The notes under the pieces: generated by a model
Database searches by the model: none
The model's input: only the letters and a program-made list of their open reading frames with translations
Told to the model about the DNA's origin: nothing
Translations under genes and position numbers: made by a program
In this document: positions 1 to 8,215 of the stretch, piece by piece
How the letters are laid out: every line of letters begins with the position of its first letter
How positions within the stretch are numbered: position 1 is the stretch's first letter
From: Bacillaceae bacterium Marseille-Q3522
GTDB taxonomy: Bacteria; Bacillota; Bacilli; Bacillales; Cytobacillaceae
Direction of reading: 5' to 3'
Assembly (NCBI GenBank): GCA_017898095.1
Contig: JAGKQJ010000012.1
Coordinates: forward strand, 1-43,334
Length of the DNA stretch: 43,334 nucleotides

Positions 1-1
1 A

Positions 2-85
2 ACGAAAACAATAAAAACCAGGCTATATCGGGCAAGCAAAATAGTTAAAGAGAAATTGAAAGGAGATTATTTTGATGAACAATAA
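2..85 (+). CDS. ECF-type RNA polymerase sigma factor, C-terminal fragment (cut by window edge)
   Basis: Reading frame 2 is open from the left edge to a TAA at 83-85 and gives 27 residues beginning TKTIKTRLYRASKIVKEKL. The pattern T-x-K-[TS]-R-L-x-R-[AG] is the end of the region-4 helix-turn-helix of ECF sigma factors (family usually 'G-T-V-K-S-R-L-x-R-A'). The next gene starts 11 bp before this stop, the usual translationally coupled sigma/anti-sigma arrangement. Only the tail is visible, so subgroup and target promoters cannot be given. The downstream anti-sigma partner is broken, which may leave this sigma factor without control. Confidence 0.75.
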   Translation, partial: TKTIKTRLYRASKIVKEKLKGDYFDEQ

Positions 86-1083
86 AAAGTTTGACTTAAG
101 AAAAGCAATGTATTCCACCGTTTTAAAAGAGCTTCAATTTAATGAAAAAAATAAATTGAATGTTTTAAAAACGATTCAGCATCCAATAAAAAAACATAAG
201 AATTTTTCGTTGAGAAAAAAACTCATTGGATTTTTGGAGGCTACCGTAACAACTGCAATAGTAGCATTCACGATTCATCAGGTTGTACCTTTTTCTGATC
301 AGGCCATAAATAAAACAGATACTATTGAAACGAAAAACATTTATATTCCGAACAAAAAAGAAGAAAGTTTTCAAGAAATGTCGGAGGAGGAAATACTACA
401 AAAACTTTTAAATACGATGGACTATTTTGAAACAGCAAAAGGAAGATTTGAAATGTACTATGATGGTGTAGAAAAAACGAAGTTGAATACCAGGTGAGTA
501 TAAAAAATACGTTCGGAGGAATATCAAAGACAGCTGTAACTTATGAAAATGGAAATACGGAATTACTCCAACAGTACTTTTCTAATGAGAAAGTTTGGGA
601 ATTAAATGAAACTAGCAAAACCTATCGGGGTTATCTGTTTGACTCCAAAAATTATCTGAATGCTGATCCAATTGATGTTGAAAAAGCATTTCAAACGGAT
701 GAAACGAATACAAAAGTGACTTATTATCGAGAAGAACCACCTGTCGGACTTGCCGGTGATACTTTATTTCCTTTTGAAATTGCTTCAAATTATACAAGAG
801 ATACTGGACGTTGGGAAATTGAAAAACAAAATGAAGCATTATTAGACCATAATACAATCGTCTTAAGAGGAAAACTTGATAATACTTCTCCGAAAAAGAA
901 TCTCGCAGAAACATTTCGATTTTGGGTTGATAAAGATACTGGGATACTAATCTAATATGAAACATACGATCAAAGCGGAAATATTATTGACTATCTTCAC
1001 CCTAAAGAGCTTCACGTAAACGAACCTGTTGATACGAAATCAATTGTCCCGAATTTAGAAGGGTATACAAAAAGTGAAATGTA
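75..1083 (+). pseudogene. Anti-sigma-factor-like single-pass membrane protein, disrupted by a frameshift and a premature stop
   Basis: ATG at 75 follows AAAGGAGA. The first part (to 497) has a basic N-terminus, one hydrophobic segment at about residues 51-75 (FLEATVTTAIVAFTIHQVV) and then an extracytoplasmic portion. The frame is lost near the A6 run at 472-477: adding one A restores ...VEKNEVEYQVSIKNTF. The second part (494-955) then stops at TAA 953-955 within 'GILI*YETYDQSG', and the same frame continues with good coding character (IIDYLHPKELHV) to TAG 1081-1083. The outer part resembles the RseB/LolA-like substrate-binding fold found in some Bacillus anti-sigma proteins, but I infer this only from general composition. 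Two independent lesions argue for a true pseudogene rather than one sequencing error. It overlaps the sigma-factor tail, hence the functional guess. Confidence 0.7.
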
Positions 1084-1270
1084 GCAGTATTAAGATATTA
1101 TCAAGGCAATTACTGAAATTGAGCCGGTATACTACCGACTTGTAATAGTGGTTGACTGCTCAATATAAAAAAGCCCGCATAAGAGCTCTCCGTTGACTTG
1201 CCGATTAGCTTTTATGAAAAGAAAAACAGTGTCCGTTATATAAATGTTGTTGCTATATATACAATTATAA

Positions 1271-1303
1271 AAGCCCGGAGGATTTTAACCTCCGGACTTT
1301 TTT
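1271..1303. terminator. Bidirectional intrinsic terminator downstream of the kds operon
   Basis: CCGGAGG at 1275-1281 and CCTCCGG at 1289-1295 form a hairpin. It is followed by a T7 run on the plus strand, and the minus strand has a short T-tract from the preceding AATTATAAAA. It lies between the broken anti-sigma gene and the 3' end of kdsC, so it fits as the end of the minus-strand kds transcript. The rest of 1084-1442 shows no gene I can support. Confidence 0.7.
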
Positions 1304-1442
1304 ACAGTGGGATTGCATCCCGTTCAACTTTAAAACCAGACAGCCATGCTGCTTACGATTTCGATTTGAACGATGAAAAATGTTCACGGGTGCTGTTTCC
1401 AAAAATATCATTTTCTTGTTTTTTTTACACGACTCCATCTCT

Positions 1443-1967
1443 CTACTGCACCATTTTTGTTTTCCCCTTTAAAAAGAGCTGCAGCAATTCTTCCTCGCTG
1501 TATTGCTGATTCAGCAGATAATCTATCATTTCCCGGACAGCTCCGTTTCCGCCGCTTGCTCTTGTTACGAAATCTGTATATTGCTTCACAAACCGGGTTG
1601 CATTTTCCGGGGCAAAGGACAAGCCTGCTGCTGCCAAGACAGGAATATCATTGAGGTCGTCCCCCATATAGCACACTTCCTCAAAGCCAATGCCCATATC
1701 CGCTGTGATTTCTTCCAGCACGGATAATTTGTCATGCACACCCTCGTATACATAATCGATTTGCAAATCTGCAGCTCTTGTTTTTACTGCCTGTGATTTC
1801 CTGCCTGTAATGATTGCTGTTTTTAAACCGGCGCTGTGCGCCAGACTTATTCCCATGCCGTCTAACGTGTGAAAAGCTTTCCATTCACTGCCGTCTGAGC
1901 CGATATACAGACGTCCATCCGTTAACACACCGTCTACATCCAGTACGATTAATTTAATTTTATTCAT
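1443..1967 (-). CDS. kdsC: 3-deoxy-D-manno-octulosonate-8-phosphate phosphatase KdsC (HAD superfamily)
   Basis: Cytoplasmic phosphatase releasing Kdo from Kdo-8-phosphate. The 174-residue protein has the HAD motif I DVDGVLTDG near residue 9, motif II TGR (about residue 53), a conserved Lys (HDKL) and motif III GDDLND, all typical of the YrbI/KdsC subgroup without a large cap domain. The length matches the family (170-190). I chose the ATG at 1967 because AGAGG precedes it; a TTG nine codons upstream (1994) overlaps the kdsD stop but has no good site. It is the last gene of a kdsA-kdsD-kdsC operon, which strengthens the assignment over generic HAD phosphatases and over NeuA-type or KDN phosphatases of the same fold. 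Confidence 0.88.
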   Translation of the reverse strand: MNKIKLIVLDVDGVLTDGRLYIGSDGSEWKAFHTLDGMGISLAHSAGLKTAIITGRKSQAVKTRAADLQIDYVYEGVHDKLSVLEEITADMGIGFEEVCYMGDDLNDIPVLAAAGLSFAPENATRFVKQYTDFVTRASGGNGAVREMIDYLLNQQYSEEELLQLFLKGKTKMVQ

Positions 1968-1983
1968 TGCGATAAAACAACCT

Positions 1984-2967
1984 CTATAATCCAAGATTCA
2001 TTAAATCATGCAAATGGAGCATTCCGGTCGGTTCGAAATTCTCATTTACAACCGGAAGAATCGTAATTTTCTTTTGCTCCATTAATTGTAACGCTTCTGC
2101 GGCCAATGTTCCTTCCGTCACGACGATCGAGGGAGTATTGATGAGGTTTTCTACTTGTTCATGCATAACCTCCATCGATAAGGACAGTGCACGGCGGATA
2201 TCTCCATCTGTTAACACACCAGCTAATTGCTTGGAGTTATCGACAATCGAAGCTGCCCCGAGACCTTGATCCGTCATGACAAATAAGGCATCTTTCACTT
2301 TATCGCCTACATGAACAATCGGATTTTTCTTTGTATTAGCAACTACATCATCGACTTTTAGCAACAGCTTTCTGCCGAGAGAACCGCTCGGATGAAACAA
2401 AGCGAAATCCTCAGGACGGAATTTTCTTGCTTCCAATAAGGCAACGGCAATAGCGTCTCCCAATGCTAATGTAACGGTGGTGCTTGTCGTAGGCGCCAAT
2501 CCTAACGGACAAGCCTCTTCAAAGTCGCCGATACATAACACAATATCTGATTTCAACGCTAATGTAGAAAAAGGATTTTTCGTGATGGCGATTATCTTTG
2601 CCCCGATCGTATGAATCGAAGGAAGCAAACTTAAAACCTCTTCACTTTCCCCGCTATTGGAAATGGCGATAATCACTTCATCAGCTGTTACCATTCCTAA
2701 ATCTCCATGCAGGCCTTCAGACGGATGTAAAAAGAAAGAAGGCGTGCCTGTACTGGCAAGTGTAGCTTTTATTTTTCGACCGATAATTCCCGACTTTCCG
2801 ATCCCGGTAACGCCTACCCTGCCTTTACAAGCAAGAATTAACTCGATTGCTTCCTCTACAGAATGATCCAGTAAGTTGCGTAAATCTAAGATCGCCTGTG
2901 CTTCTTTTTCCAGAACAGTTGTTAAAGTATCTGTATAATCGAGCTTTGGTACATTCATGTTTTGCAT
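1984..2967 (-). CDS. kdsD: Arabinose-5-phosphate isomerase KdsD/KpsF (SIS domain plus two CBS domains)
   Basis: Converts D-ribulose-5-phosphate to D-arabinose-5-phosphate, the first committed substrate for Kdo. The 327-residue protein has an N-terminal SIS domain with VTGIGKSGIIGRKIKATLASTG, HPSEGLHGDLGM and SNSGESEEV, the A5P-isomerase hallmark FHPSGSLGRKLL around residue 190, and a C-terminal CBS pair (GAASIVDNSKQLAGVLTDGDIRR; ITILPVVNENFEPTGMLHLHDL). The start at 2967 is placed 8 nt after AGGAG; a GTG three codons upstream (2976) is possible. It sits 18 bp after kdsA. SIS-CBS homologues also act in glucitol metabolism (GutQ), but the flanking kdsA and kdsC make the Kdo role the simplest reading. 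Confidence 0.9.
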   Translation of the reverse strand: MQNMNVPKLDYTDTLTTVLEKEAQAILDLRNLLDHSVEEAIELILACKGRVGVTGIGKSGIIGRKIKATLASTGTPSFFLHPSEGLHGDLGMVTADEVIIAISNSGESEEVLSLLPSIHTIGAKIIAITKNPFSTLALKSDIVLCIGDFEEACPLGLAPTTSTTVTLALGDAIAVALLEARKFRPEDFALFHPSGSLGRKLLLKVDDVVANTKKNPIVHVGDKVKDALFVMTDQGLGAASIVDNSKQLAGVLTDGDIRRALSLSMEVMHEQVENLINTPSIVVTEGTLAAEALQLMEQKKITILPVVNENFEPTGMLHLHDLMNLGL

Positions 2968-2985
2968 AAACGTCACTCCTCATTT

Positions 2986-3813
2986 TTACAGATTTTTCAC
3001 CAATGAATCAATTTCCTGAATTGGTTTTAAAATATCTTCCAGCTCTCCTAATTTGACCATATTCGGTCCGTCGGAAAGAGCTTCATCAGGGTTAGGATGT
3101 ACCTCCATAAAGATTGATGAGATGCTGACAGCGGCAGCTGCTCTTGAAAGGTACTGGACAAATTCCCGTTTTCCTCCGGTAGTCGTCCCGTTTCCGCCTG
3201 GTATTTGCACGCTATGCGTCGCATCAAACACAACAGGAACACCAAGTTCGTTCATTGTGATTAAGGAACGCATATCAACAACCAAATTATTGTAACCGAA
3301 TGTAGATCCGCGTTCCGTTAGTAAAATTTGCTCCGTATCCGATTCTTTTAATTTTGTCACGACGTTTTTCATATCCCAAGGTGCTAAAAATTGGCCTTTT
3401 TTCACGTTGACAATTTTCCCTGTTTTGGCTGCGGCAACAAGTAAATCCGTCTGCCTGCATAAAAAAGCTGGAATTTGTAATATATCCAAAACTTCAGCTG
3501 CTGCAAGAGCTTGGTTCGGTTCATGGATGTCAGATGTAACTGGCACATCATAGGTTTCTTTTACCTTTTTCAATACTTCTATTCCACCCGCTAAACCGGG
3601 ACCTCTAAATGAATGGATCGAAGAGCGGTTTGCTTTATCATAAGAAGCTTTGAAGATAAAAGGTATCCCTAATTTTTCCGTGATTTCTTTCAGTTGTCCT
3701 GCGGTCTCCATTACCAGAGATTCATCCTCAATGACACATGGACCTGCGATTAAAACAAATGGGTGGCTCCCACCAAAAATAATCTTGTCATTCAAAGTAA
3801 CAGTTTTAGAAAT
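2986..3813 (-). CDS. kdsA: 3-deoxy-8-phosphooctulonate synthase KdsA, probable AUU start
   Basis: Condenses PEP with arabinose-5-phosphate to Kdo-8-phosphate. Motifs: FVLIAGPCVIEDE, KASYDKANRSS, SFRGPGL, TSDIHEP, IPAFLCRQTDLL, NVKKGQFLAPWDMKN, ERGSTFGYNNLVVDMR, FDATHSVQIPGG and EVHPNPDEALSDGPN, matching the Kdo-8-P rather than the Neu5Ac/DAHP synthase families. Start choice: homologues begin about 15-20 residues before the IAGPC motif. The only good ribosome site, AAGGGGG at 3822-3828, is 8 nt upstream of an in-frame ATT (3813-3811), giving 275 aa. The nearest alternatives are a TTG at 3795 (26 nt away) or an ATG 58 codons upstream with non-homologous sequence. The ATG nearest the ribosome site is out of frame and followed by TAA. 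First gene of kdsA-kdsD-kdsC. Confidence 0.88.
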   Translation of the reverse strand: MSKTVTLNDKIIFGGSHPFVLIAGPCVIEDESLVMETAGQLKEITEKLGIPFIFKASYDKANRSSIHSFRGPGLAGGIEVLKKVKETYDVPVTSDIHEPNQALAAAEVLDILQIPAFLCRQTDLLVAAAKTGKIVNVKKGQFLAPWDMKNVVTKLKESDTEQILLTERGSTFGYNNLVVDMRSLITMNELGVPVVFDATHSVQIPGGNGTTTGGKREFVQYLSRAAAAVSISSIFMEVHPNPDEALSDGPNMVKLGELEDILKPIQEIDSLVKNL

Positions 3814-4284
3814 ATTACATACCCCCTTAAGAATTTTGGAATGTTCTAATAAAAAGCAATCTTCTGAAAGCAATTTGTATAGAACAAAGATGAAAAAACC
3901 TAAGCGGCAAGCAGATTGCCAAAAGAATGGGAACGAAGCAGGGGGAAAACTTTTGAGATTGATTTGTCGTGTATCTTCATCATACATGGAAACAGAGAAA
4001 AAAGAAAGTAATATGCATTTTATCTAACAATTTGATGTAATGTATTCTGACATAAAAGATAAAAACGCTATTTATATTTATTGAAAAAAAGAAGAGTGAC
4101 TCGATTCTTTACATCACGTGTGAATTTAGTACATTTATTTATAATAGGAAGCGGGCTAAACCATATAATCAAGCAATTTTTATAAAAGATGCAGGATTTT
4201 TTCTTTAATAGCGAATATATACTTTGAGTAAAAAACTCATACCCCCTTCTATAAAAAATGGATTTCCCCGAAAGGATGAACCTC
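3814..4284. other. AT-rich intergenic region between divergent kdsA and the transposase remnant
   Basis: About 470 bp with no convincing gene. It must hold the kds operon promoter on the minus strand, but I see no strong -35/-10 pair; a TTGCTT-N17-ATTAGA pairing near 3846-3874 (minus strand) is weak. The upstream extension of the kdsA frame (3814-3987) shows no family similarity. Confidence 0.5.
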
Positions 4285-4542
4285 ATGGAAAAAGAGCTCC
4301 TCGATTTAAAAGTTGATTTCGTATTTAAGCAGTTATTTGGTCAGCCGGCACGGAAGCATATTACAACTGCTTTTCTCAATGATTTATTGGGGCGACAGGG
4401 AAGCGAACAGATTACCGATTTGAATTTTGAAAATACGGAGCATGTGAAGGAAAGAACAGACGGAAAAACGGTGCGACTTGATGTAATCGTTTTTACATCG
4501 CTGGATGAACGAATTAATATCGAAATTCAATTACTGCAGTGA
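4285..4542 (+). pseudogene. Rpn/PD-(D/E)XK nuclease family transposase, N-terminal remnant
   Basis: The 85-residue product starts MEKELLDLKVDFVFKQLFG and includes LDVIVFTSLDERINIEIQL, the N-terminal and first catalytic part (D...E-x-Q) of the PDDEXK_2/Rpn recombination-promoting nuclease family. Complete members have about 270-300 residues. The frame stops right after the E-I-Q motif and the next sequence belongs to the glyS leader, so the C-terminal two thirds are lost. AAAGG precedes ATG 4285; an in-frame ATG at 4258 exists. Probably non-functional; a relic of a mobile gene next to a housekeeping gene. Confidence 0.7.
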
Positions 4543-4604
4543 TTGCCTGTTGACAGCAGTTTTTTATTCGGCTATTATTCAAATTAAGTAAATAGTTGCT
4601 TTGA

Positions 4605-4899
4605 TGGAAAAGAGTACTTGGCATACTTTGTAAGTTGATTGTTCCCAAAAGCAGTACCTCACGTTGCCCAGGCGGATCAATCATCCATGGGAATGTGCTG
4701 CATGCTTAAAGTGAACTTCAACCAGCGAATCCGGGATAGTGCGAGCCGGAGTGCAAAGCGTTAAGGAAGGCGTTCCAAAGTATGAAGCTAAAAAACGAAG
4801 GTGGCTGCGGCGAGCGCAGCAAATAGGGTGGAACCGCGGGTAAAGCTCCCGTCCCTATGCTATCCATTTATTGAATAGCATAGGGACGGGAGCTTTTTT
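4605..4899 (+). promoter_or_regulatory. T-box leader (tRNA-Gly sensing) of glyS
   Basis: The T-box sequence AGGGTGGAACCGCGG is at 4825-4839. It is preceded by a stem III-like hairpin (GCTGCG...CGCAGC, about 4804-4820) and a Stem I closed by CATACTTTG 4622-4630 with CAAAGTATG 4776-4784. The distal part of Stem I carries the typical CCGGGATAGTGCGAGCCGG region. The likely specifier codon is GGC at 4769-4771, just 5' of the closing strand. The terminator is AGCTCCCGTCCCTATGCTAT 4844-4863 with its complement 4875-4893 followed by T6. Uncharged tRNA-Gly should stabilise the antiterminator and allow glyS expression. Confidence 0.92.
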
Positions 4900-5065
4900 C
4901 GCTGTTAATGAAGGTTTGCCTGAGTTGGCTGTTCCGGCTATTGAAAAAGCAGACAACGGAGTCAGGTGAGAAAAATCTTATGAAACCCACTTTGCGAGTT
5001 CCGTTATTTTAACAGCGGCTTCGGTTTTGCTTATTCATTATATATACGAAAAAGGAGTAAATACA

Positions 5066-6448
5066 ATGAGTGGATCAATGGAACAAATCGTAGCACATGC
5101 AAAGCATAGAGGATTTATTTTCCCGGGTTCAGAAATTTACGGGGGATTGGCGAATACGTGGGATTACGGCCCATTAGGCGTTGAGCTGAAAAATAATCTG
5201 AAAAAAGCCTGGTGGAAAAAGTTTGTCCAGCAATCACCGTACAATGTCGGTTTGGATGCGGCAATTTTAATGAACCCGAAAACATGGGAAGCGTCCGGCC
5301 ACGTCGGTAATTTTAATGACCCGATGATTGATTGTAAAAATTGTAAAGCAAGGCACCGGGCCGATAAATTAATCGAAAATGCATTAGCGGATAAAGGCAT
5401 CGAAATGGTTGTCGACGGGCTGCCGTTTACAAAAATGGAAGAGTTGATTGCCGAGCATCAAATTACCTGTCCGGATTGCGGGAGCAGGGATTTTACAGAA
5501 ATCCGCCAGTTTAATCTTATGTTTAAAACGTACCAGGGCGTTACGGAAACGAGCGGCAATGAAATTTTTCTTCGCCCGGAAACGGCGCAAGGTATTTTTG
5601 TCAATTTTAAAAATGTTCAGCGGACAATGAGGAAAAAGCTGCCGTTCGGTATTGCGCAAATTGGCAAAAGCTTTCGTAATGAAATAACGCCTGGTAATTT
5701 TACTTTCCGGACGCGGGAATTTGAACAAATGGAAGTAGAGTTTTTCTTTAAACCGGGAGAAGAAATGAAGTGGCTGGAGTATTGGCGGCAATACGCGAAG
5801 AATTGGTTGCTTTCATTGGGAATGAAACAGGAAAATTTACGGTTACGTGATCATTCGGCGGATGAATTATCGCACTACAGCAATGCGACAACCGATTTGG
5901 AGTATAAGTTCCCGTTTGGCTGGGGAGAGCTGTGGGGAGTTGCTTCGCGGACAGATTACGATTTAAAACAGCATATGGATTATTCCGGAGAAGATTTTCA
6001 TTATCTTGATCAGGAAACGAAAGAAAAATATATTCCTTACTGCATTGAACCGTCTCTTGGAGCCGACCGCGTCATGCTTGCATATTTCATTGACGCCTAT
6101 GAAGAGGAAAAGCTGGAAGACGGTACGACGAGAACGGTGATGCACTTTCATCCGGCACTGGCACCGTTCAAAGCAGCTATTTTTCCACTATCAAAAAAAT
6201 TGTCGGACGGAGCGAAAGAAGTTTACCAGATGCTGGCGGAAGACTTCCAAGTCGATTATGACGAATCCGGATCAATCGGAAAAAGATACCGCCGCCATGA
6301 TGAAATTGGTACCCCATACTGCATAACGTACGATTTTGATTCCGCCGGCGACAACATGGTAACGGTGCGCAACCGGGATTCCATGGAACAAAACCGTATT
6401 TCGGTTGATGAACTAAAAAATTATCTAGCTGAAAAAATAAAATTTTAA
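5066..6448 (+). CDS. glyS: Glycyl-tRNA synthetase, single-chain dimeric type
   Basis: Charges tRNA-Gly with glycine. The 460-residue protein is the class II alpha2 type used by many Firmicutes: [23 protein letters not shown] near the N-terminus, motif 2 region ([24 protein letters not shown]), motif 3 ([14 protein letters not shown]) and a C-terminal anticodon-binding domain ([20 protein letters not shown]). A CXXC pair (CKNC, CPDCG) suggests a zinc-ribbon insertion. ATG 5066 follows AAGGAG with good spacing; an in-frame upstream ATT/TTG stretch from 5027 lacks a ribosome site. Regulated by the T-box upstream, whose specifier fits glycine. The 166 bp between terminator and start hold no other feature. 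Confidence 0.96.
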   Translation: MSGSMEQIVAHAKHRGFIFPGSEIYGGLANTWDYGPLGVELKNNLKKAWWKKFVQQSPYNVGLDAAILMNPKTWEASGHVGNFNDPMIDCKNCKARHRADKLIENALADKGIEMVVDGLPFTKMEELIAEHQITCPDCGSRDFTEIRQFNLMFKTYQGVTETSGNEIFLRPETAQGIFVNFKNVQRTMRKKLPFGIAQIGKSFRNEITPGNFTFRTREFEQMEVEFFFKPGEEMKWLEYWRQYAKNWLLSLGMKQENLRLRDHSADELSHYSNATTDLEYKFPFGWGELWGVASRTDYDLKQHMDYSGEDFHYLDQETKEKYIPYCIEPSLGADRVMLAYFIDAYEEEKLEDGTTRTVMHFHPALAPFKAAIFPLSKKLSDGAKEVYQMLAEDFQVDYDESGSIGKRYRRHDEIGTPYCITYDFDSAGDNMVTVRNRDSMEQNRISVDELKNYLAEKIKF

Positions 6449-6621
6449 AAGTGAGAAAAGGAGAACGAAAAAGCACAAACTTAAGCCAGTGGCAAGAGGA
6501 CGGAAGCCGGTTAAAATCTTCAGAAACTCGCAGTGCAATTTTCTATGAGTCTTATCTATGTTCTCTGCTTATCATGTGGTGACTTTTTGAACATCCTCTA
6601 AAATGAATAGCGGAAAGAGAA

Positions 6622-6660
6622 AAGGTCTGTTCTAAATGAACAGGCTTTTTTTCTTTTTTT
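6622..6660 (+). terminator. Intrinsic terminator after glyS
   Basis: Stem GGTCTGTTC/GAACAGGCT (6624-6646, loop TAAAT) followed by a T-rich tract TTTTTTTCTTTTTTTT. It separates glyS from the eps promoter region. The 170 bp between the glyS stop and this hairpin contain an orphan AAAGGAGAAC ribosome-like site but no reading frame I can support. Confidence 0.85.
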
Positions 6661-6704
6661 TAAAGACCGAATGCTGCTGCTTAAATAAATTACTAACAAC
6701 CGTT

Positions 6705-6720
6705 GTTCGATATAGAGAAC
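6705..6720. promoter_or_regulatory. SinR-like operator O1 upstream of eps
   Basis: GTTCGATATAGAGAAC, a 16-bp inverted repeat with half-sites GTTC/GAAC. Its centre is exactly 50 bp upstream of the palindrome in the eps promoter, about five helical turns, which would suit cooperative binding by a SinR tetramer. Function is inferred from similarity to the known SinR box GTTCTYT and from the sinR-like gene at 24108. Confidence 0.65.
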
Positions 6721-6747
6721 TTTTTTGCAAAAAAAGATAAAAAACAA

Positions 6748-6776
6748 TTGACACGTTCTTTATAAAGAACTAAAAT
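6748..6776 (+). promoter_or_regulatory. eps promoter (sigma-A type) with SinR-like operator O2 in the spacer
   Basis: Perfect -35 TTGACA (6748-6753), 17-bp spacer, -10 TAAAAT (6771-6776). The spacer contains the perfect palindrome GTTCTTTATAAAGAAC (6755-6770), two inverted copies of the SinR box GTTCTTT. A repressor bound here would directly block RNA polymerase. The predicted start is near 6783, leaving a leader of about 58 nt before epsA. Confidence 0.85.
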
Positions 6777-6796
6777 AGGCATCAAGAACAATAAAT

Positions 6797-6812
6797 GTTC
6801 TATATGAAGAAT
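6797..6812. promoter_or_regulatory. SinR-like operator O3 downstream of the eps start site
   Basis: GTTCTATATGAAGAAT matches the operator consensus at 15 of 16 positions (final C replaced by T) and lies 42 bp downstream of O2. A further single half-site AAGAAC is at 6784-6789. Confidence 0.5.
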
Positions 6813-6840
6813 ATTTTAAAAGAATGGTAAAGGTGAACAT

Positions 6841-7572
6841 ATGAATAATATCCCACAGCCAAAATCAATCAATAATATGCCAAAAGAAATTAATATGAAA
6901 GAGCTTGTGATGGTTGTCAAAAAACGTTTATGGATTATTGCCATCGTAATGGTTTTATTCAGTTTATTAGGATTTCTTTACCATATGTTTTTTTCAACAC
7001 CTTTGTATCAATCTTCAACAAGGATTATTATTAGCGCAGATTCCGAATACCGGAAAACGCTGCAAGTGATAATTAAAGACAAGACGATAATGGAAAAGGT
7101 TGCTGCAGAACTCCAGCTTCCCCGGTCGTCTGAAGCATTGTCCAGTCAGATTACGGTAGGCAGTGTTGATAATTCTCAAGTAGTCAGCATCACCGCGGTG
7201 GACACCGATCCGCAGTTGGCAGCAGATATTGCCAATACCACGGCACGTGTGTTTCAAACAGAAGTCCCGAATATTGTAAATTTTGAAGATGTACAATTTT
7301 TATCGGAAGCAGAAGTAAATCATTTTCCTATTAATGGGAACGGTAGCAAGATTGTAATCACCGCCATTGTTGCCGGTGCAGTGATCGGCATCGGGCTTGT
7401 CTTTCTGCTTGACTCGCTTGATGATTCCGTCAGCAAAGAAAAGGATATTGAAGAACTGCTAGGTGTCCCGGTATTGGGCAATTTATCAAAAATGAAGAAT
7501 CGCAATTTTAAAAATAAAAAAATATCGAAAAATGAACTTGGAATAAGGGGGGAAACGGTTGGTTACAAATAG
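6841..7572 (+). CDS. epsA: EpsA-like polysaccharide co-polymerase / tyrosine-kinase modulator (Wzz domain)
   Basis: Membrane protein that should set chain length and activate the cognate BY-kinase. 243 residues (B. subtilis EpsA about 234): cytoplasmic N-terminus, TM1 at about 31-52 (LWIIAIVMVLFSLLGFLYHMFF), an extracytoplasmic domain with PLYQSSTRIII, a second TM at about 169-192 (IVITAIVAGAVIGIGLVFLLDSL) and a cytoplasmic tail DDSVSKEKDIEELLGVPVLGNL, all in Wzz/CapA order. ATG 6841 follows AAAGGTG. First gene of the eps locus, under the operator-filled promoter; its stop overlaps the next gene by 14 bp, so the pair is co-translated. Confidence 0.9.
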   Translation: MNNIPQPKSINNMPKEINMKELVMVVKKRLWIIAIVMVLFSLLGFLYHMFFSTPLYQSSTRIIISADSEYRKTLQVIIKDKTIMEKVAAELQLPRSSEALSSQITVGSVDNSQVVSITAVDTDPQLAADIANTTARVFQTEVPNIVNFEDVQFLSEAEVNHFPINGNGSKIVITAIVAGAVIGIGLVFLLDSLDDSVSKEKDIEELLGVPVLGNLSKMKNRNFKNKKISKNELGIRGETVGYK

Positions 7573-8215
7573 AGCAAAACGATCAGAAACGGAAAAACGG
7601 TTATTAATATCCTATCTGTTCCCGCACTCGAAAATTTCCGATCAGGTGCGAACCATTCGCACGAACCTTTATTTTATGGAAAAAACGCAAAAGCACAGCA
7701 CGCTTTTGGTGACATCACCGGAAAGCAGAGAGGGAACGACAACGGTTATTTCGAATATTGGTATTTCCATGGCGCAGCAAAAAGAACGGGTGCTTCTCAT
7801 CGACGCAAATATAAAAAAGCCTAATATTCATTCTGCTTTCCAGCTTTCTAATTCCTTGGGGCTGACCAATGTATTGGAAGGAGAAACACATATATTTGAA
7901 GCTATAAAGCATACAGGAATCGGAAAATTGGATGTGTTGACAAGCGGACCGATTCCTTCTAATCAGGCAGAATTAATGGGTGGCGCGAAAATGACAGGAA
8001 TATTGGCAATTGCATCAGAGGCCTATGATATTGTCCTCATTGACTCCGCGCCTATTTTGGAAGCAACGAGTACTCAAATGCTTGCCGGCCAATGTGATGC
8101 GGTTGTGCTTGTGGTGCAAAAAGGGAAAACAAAACAGCAAAAGGTTCTTGATACACAAAAAATTATCGATCTTGCGAAGGCAAAGTTAATTGGTGTAATT
8201 TTGAATGAACGCTAA
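7559..8215 (+). CDS. epsB: EpsB/CpsD-like BY-kinase homologue with degenerate catalytic motifs
   Basis: 218-residue P-loop protein of the bacterial tyrosine kinase family (EQxRTIRTNL-type start seen as DQVRTIRTNLYFM). TTG 7559 follows AAGGGGGG. The fold-defining sequence is intact but catalytic residues are not. Walker A reads SPESREGTTTVISN, with Thr60 in place of the invariant Lys of GK[ST]T. Walker A' reads LLIDAN, with Asn84 for the second Asp of DxD. Walker B DIVLIDSAP is kept. The usual C-terminal tyrosine cluster is missing; the protein ends at LIGVILNER. Length and gene position match EpsB, so I infer a pseudokinase that may still bind EpsA. Codon 60 is ACG (7736-7738), one base from AAG Lys. 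Confidence 0.88.
   Translation: MVTNRAKRSETEKRLLISYLFPHSKISDQVRTIRTNLYFMEKTQKHSTLLVTSPESREGTTTVISNIGISMAQQKERVLLIDANIKKPNIHSAFQLSNSLGLTNVLEGETHIFEAIKHTGIGKLDVLTSGPIPSNQAELMGGAKMTGILAIASEAYDIVLIDSAPILEATSTQMLAGQCDAVVLVVQKGKTKQQKVLDTQKIIDLAKAKLIGVILNER

Noticed and set aside
1198-1509. Protein-coding frame at 1198-1509
   Set aside because: It runs through a bidirectional terminator and into the antisense of kdsC; no ribosome site or family similarity.
3843-3885. SinR half-sites GTTCTAA and ATAGAAC upstream of kdsA
   Set aside because: Single half-sites, about 30 bp apart and without the 16-bp palindrome; such 7-mers are expected by chance.
6624-6646. GTTCTAAATGAAC as another SinR site
   Set aside because: It is part of the glyS terminator stem and has 13-bp rather than 16-bp spacing.
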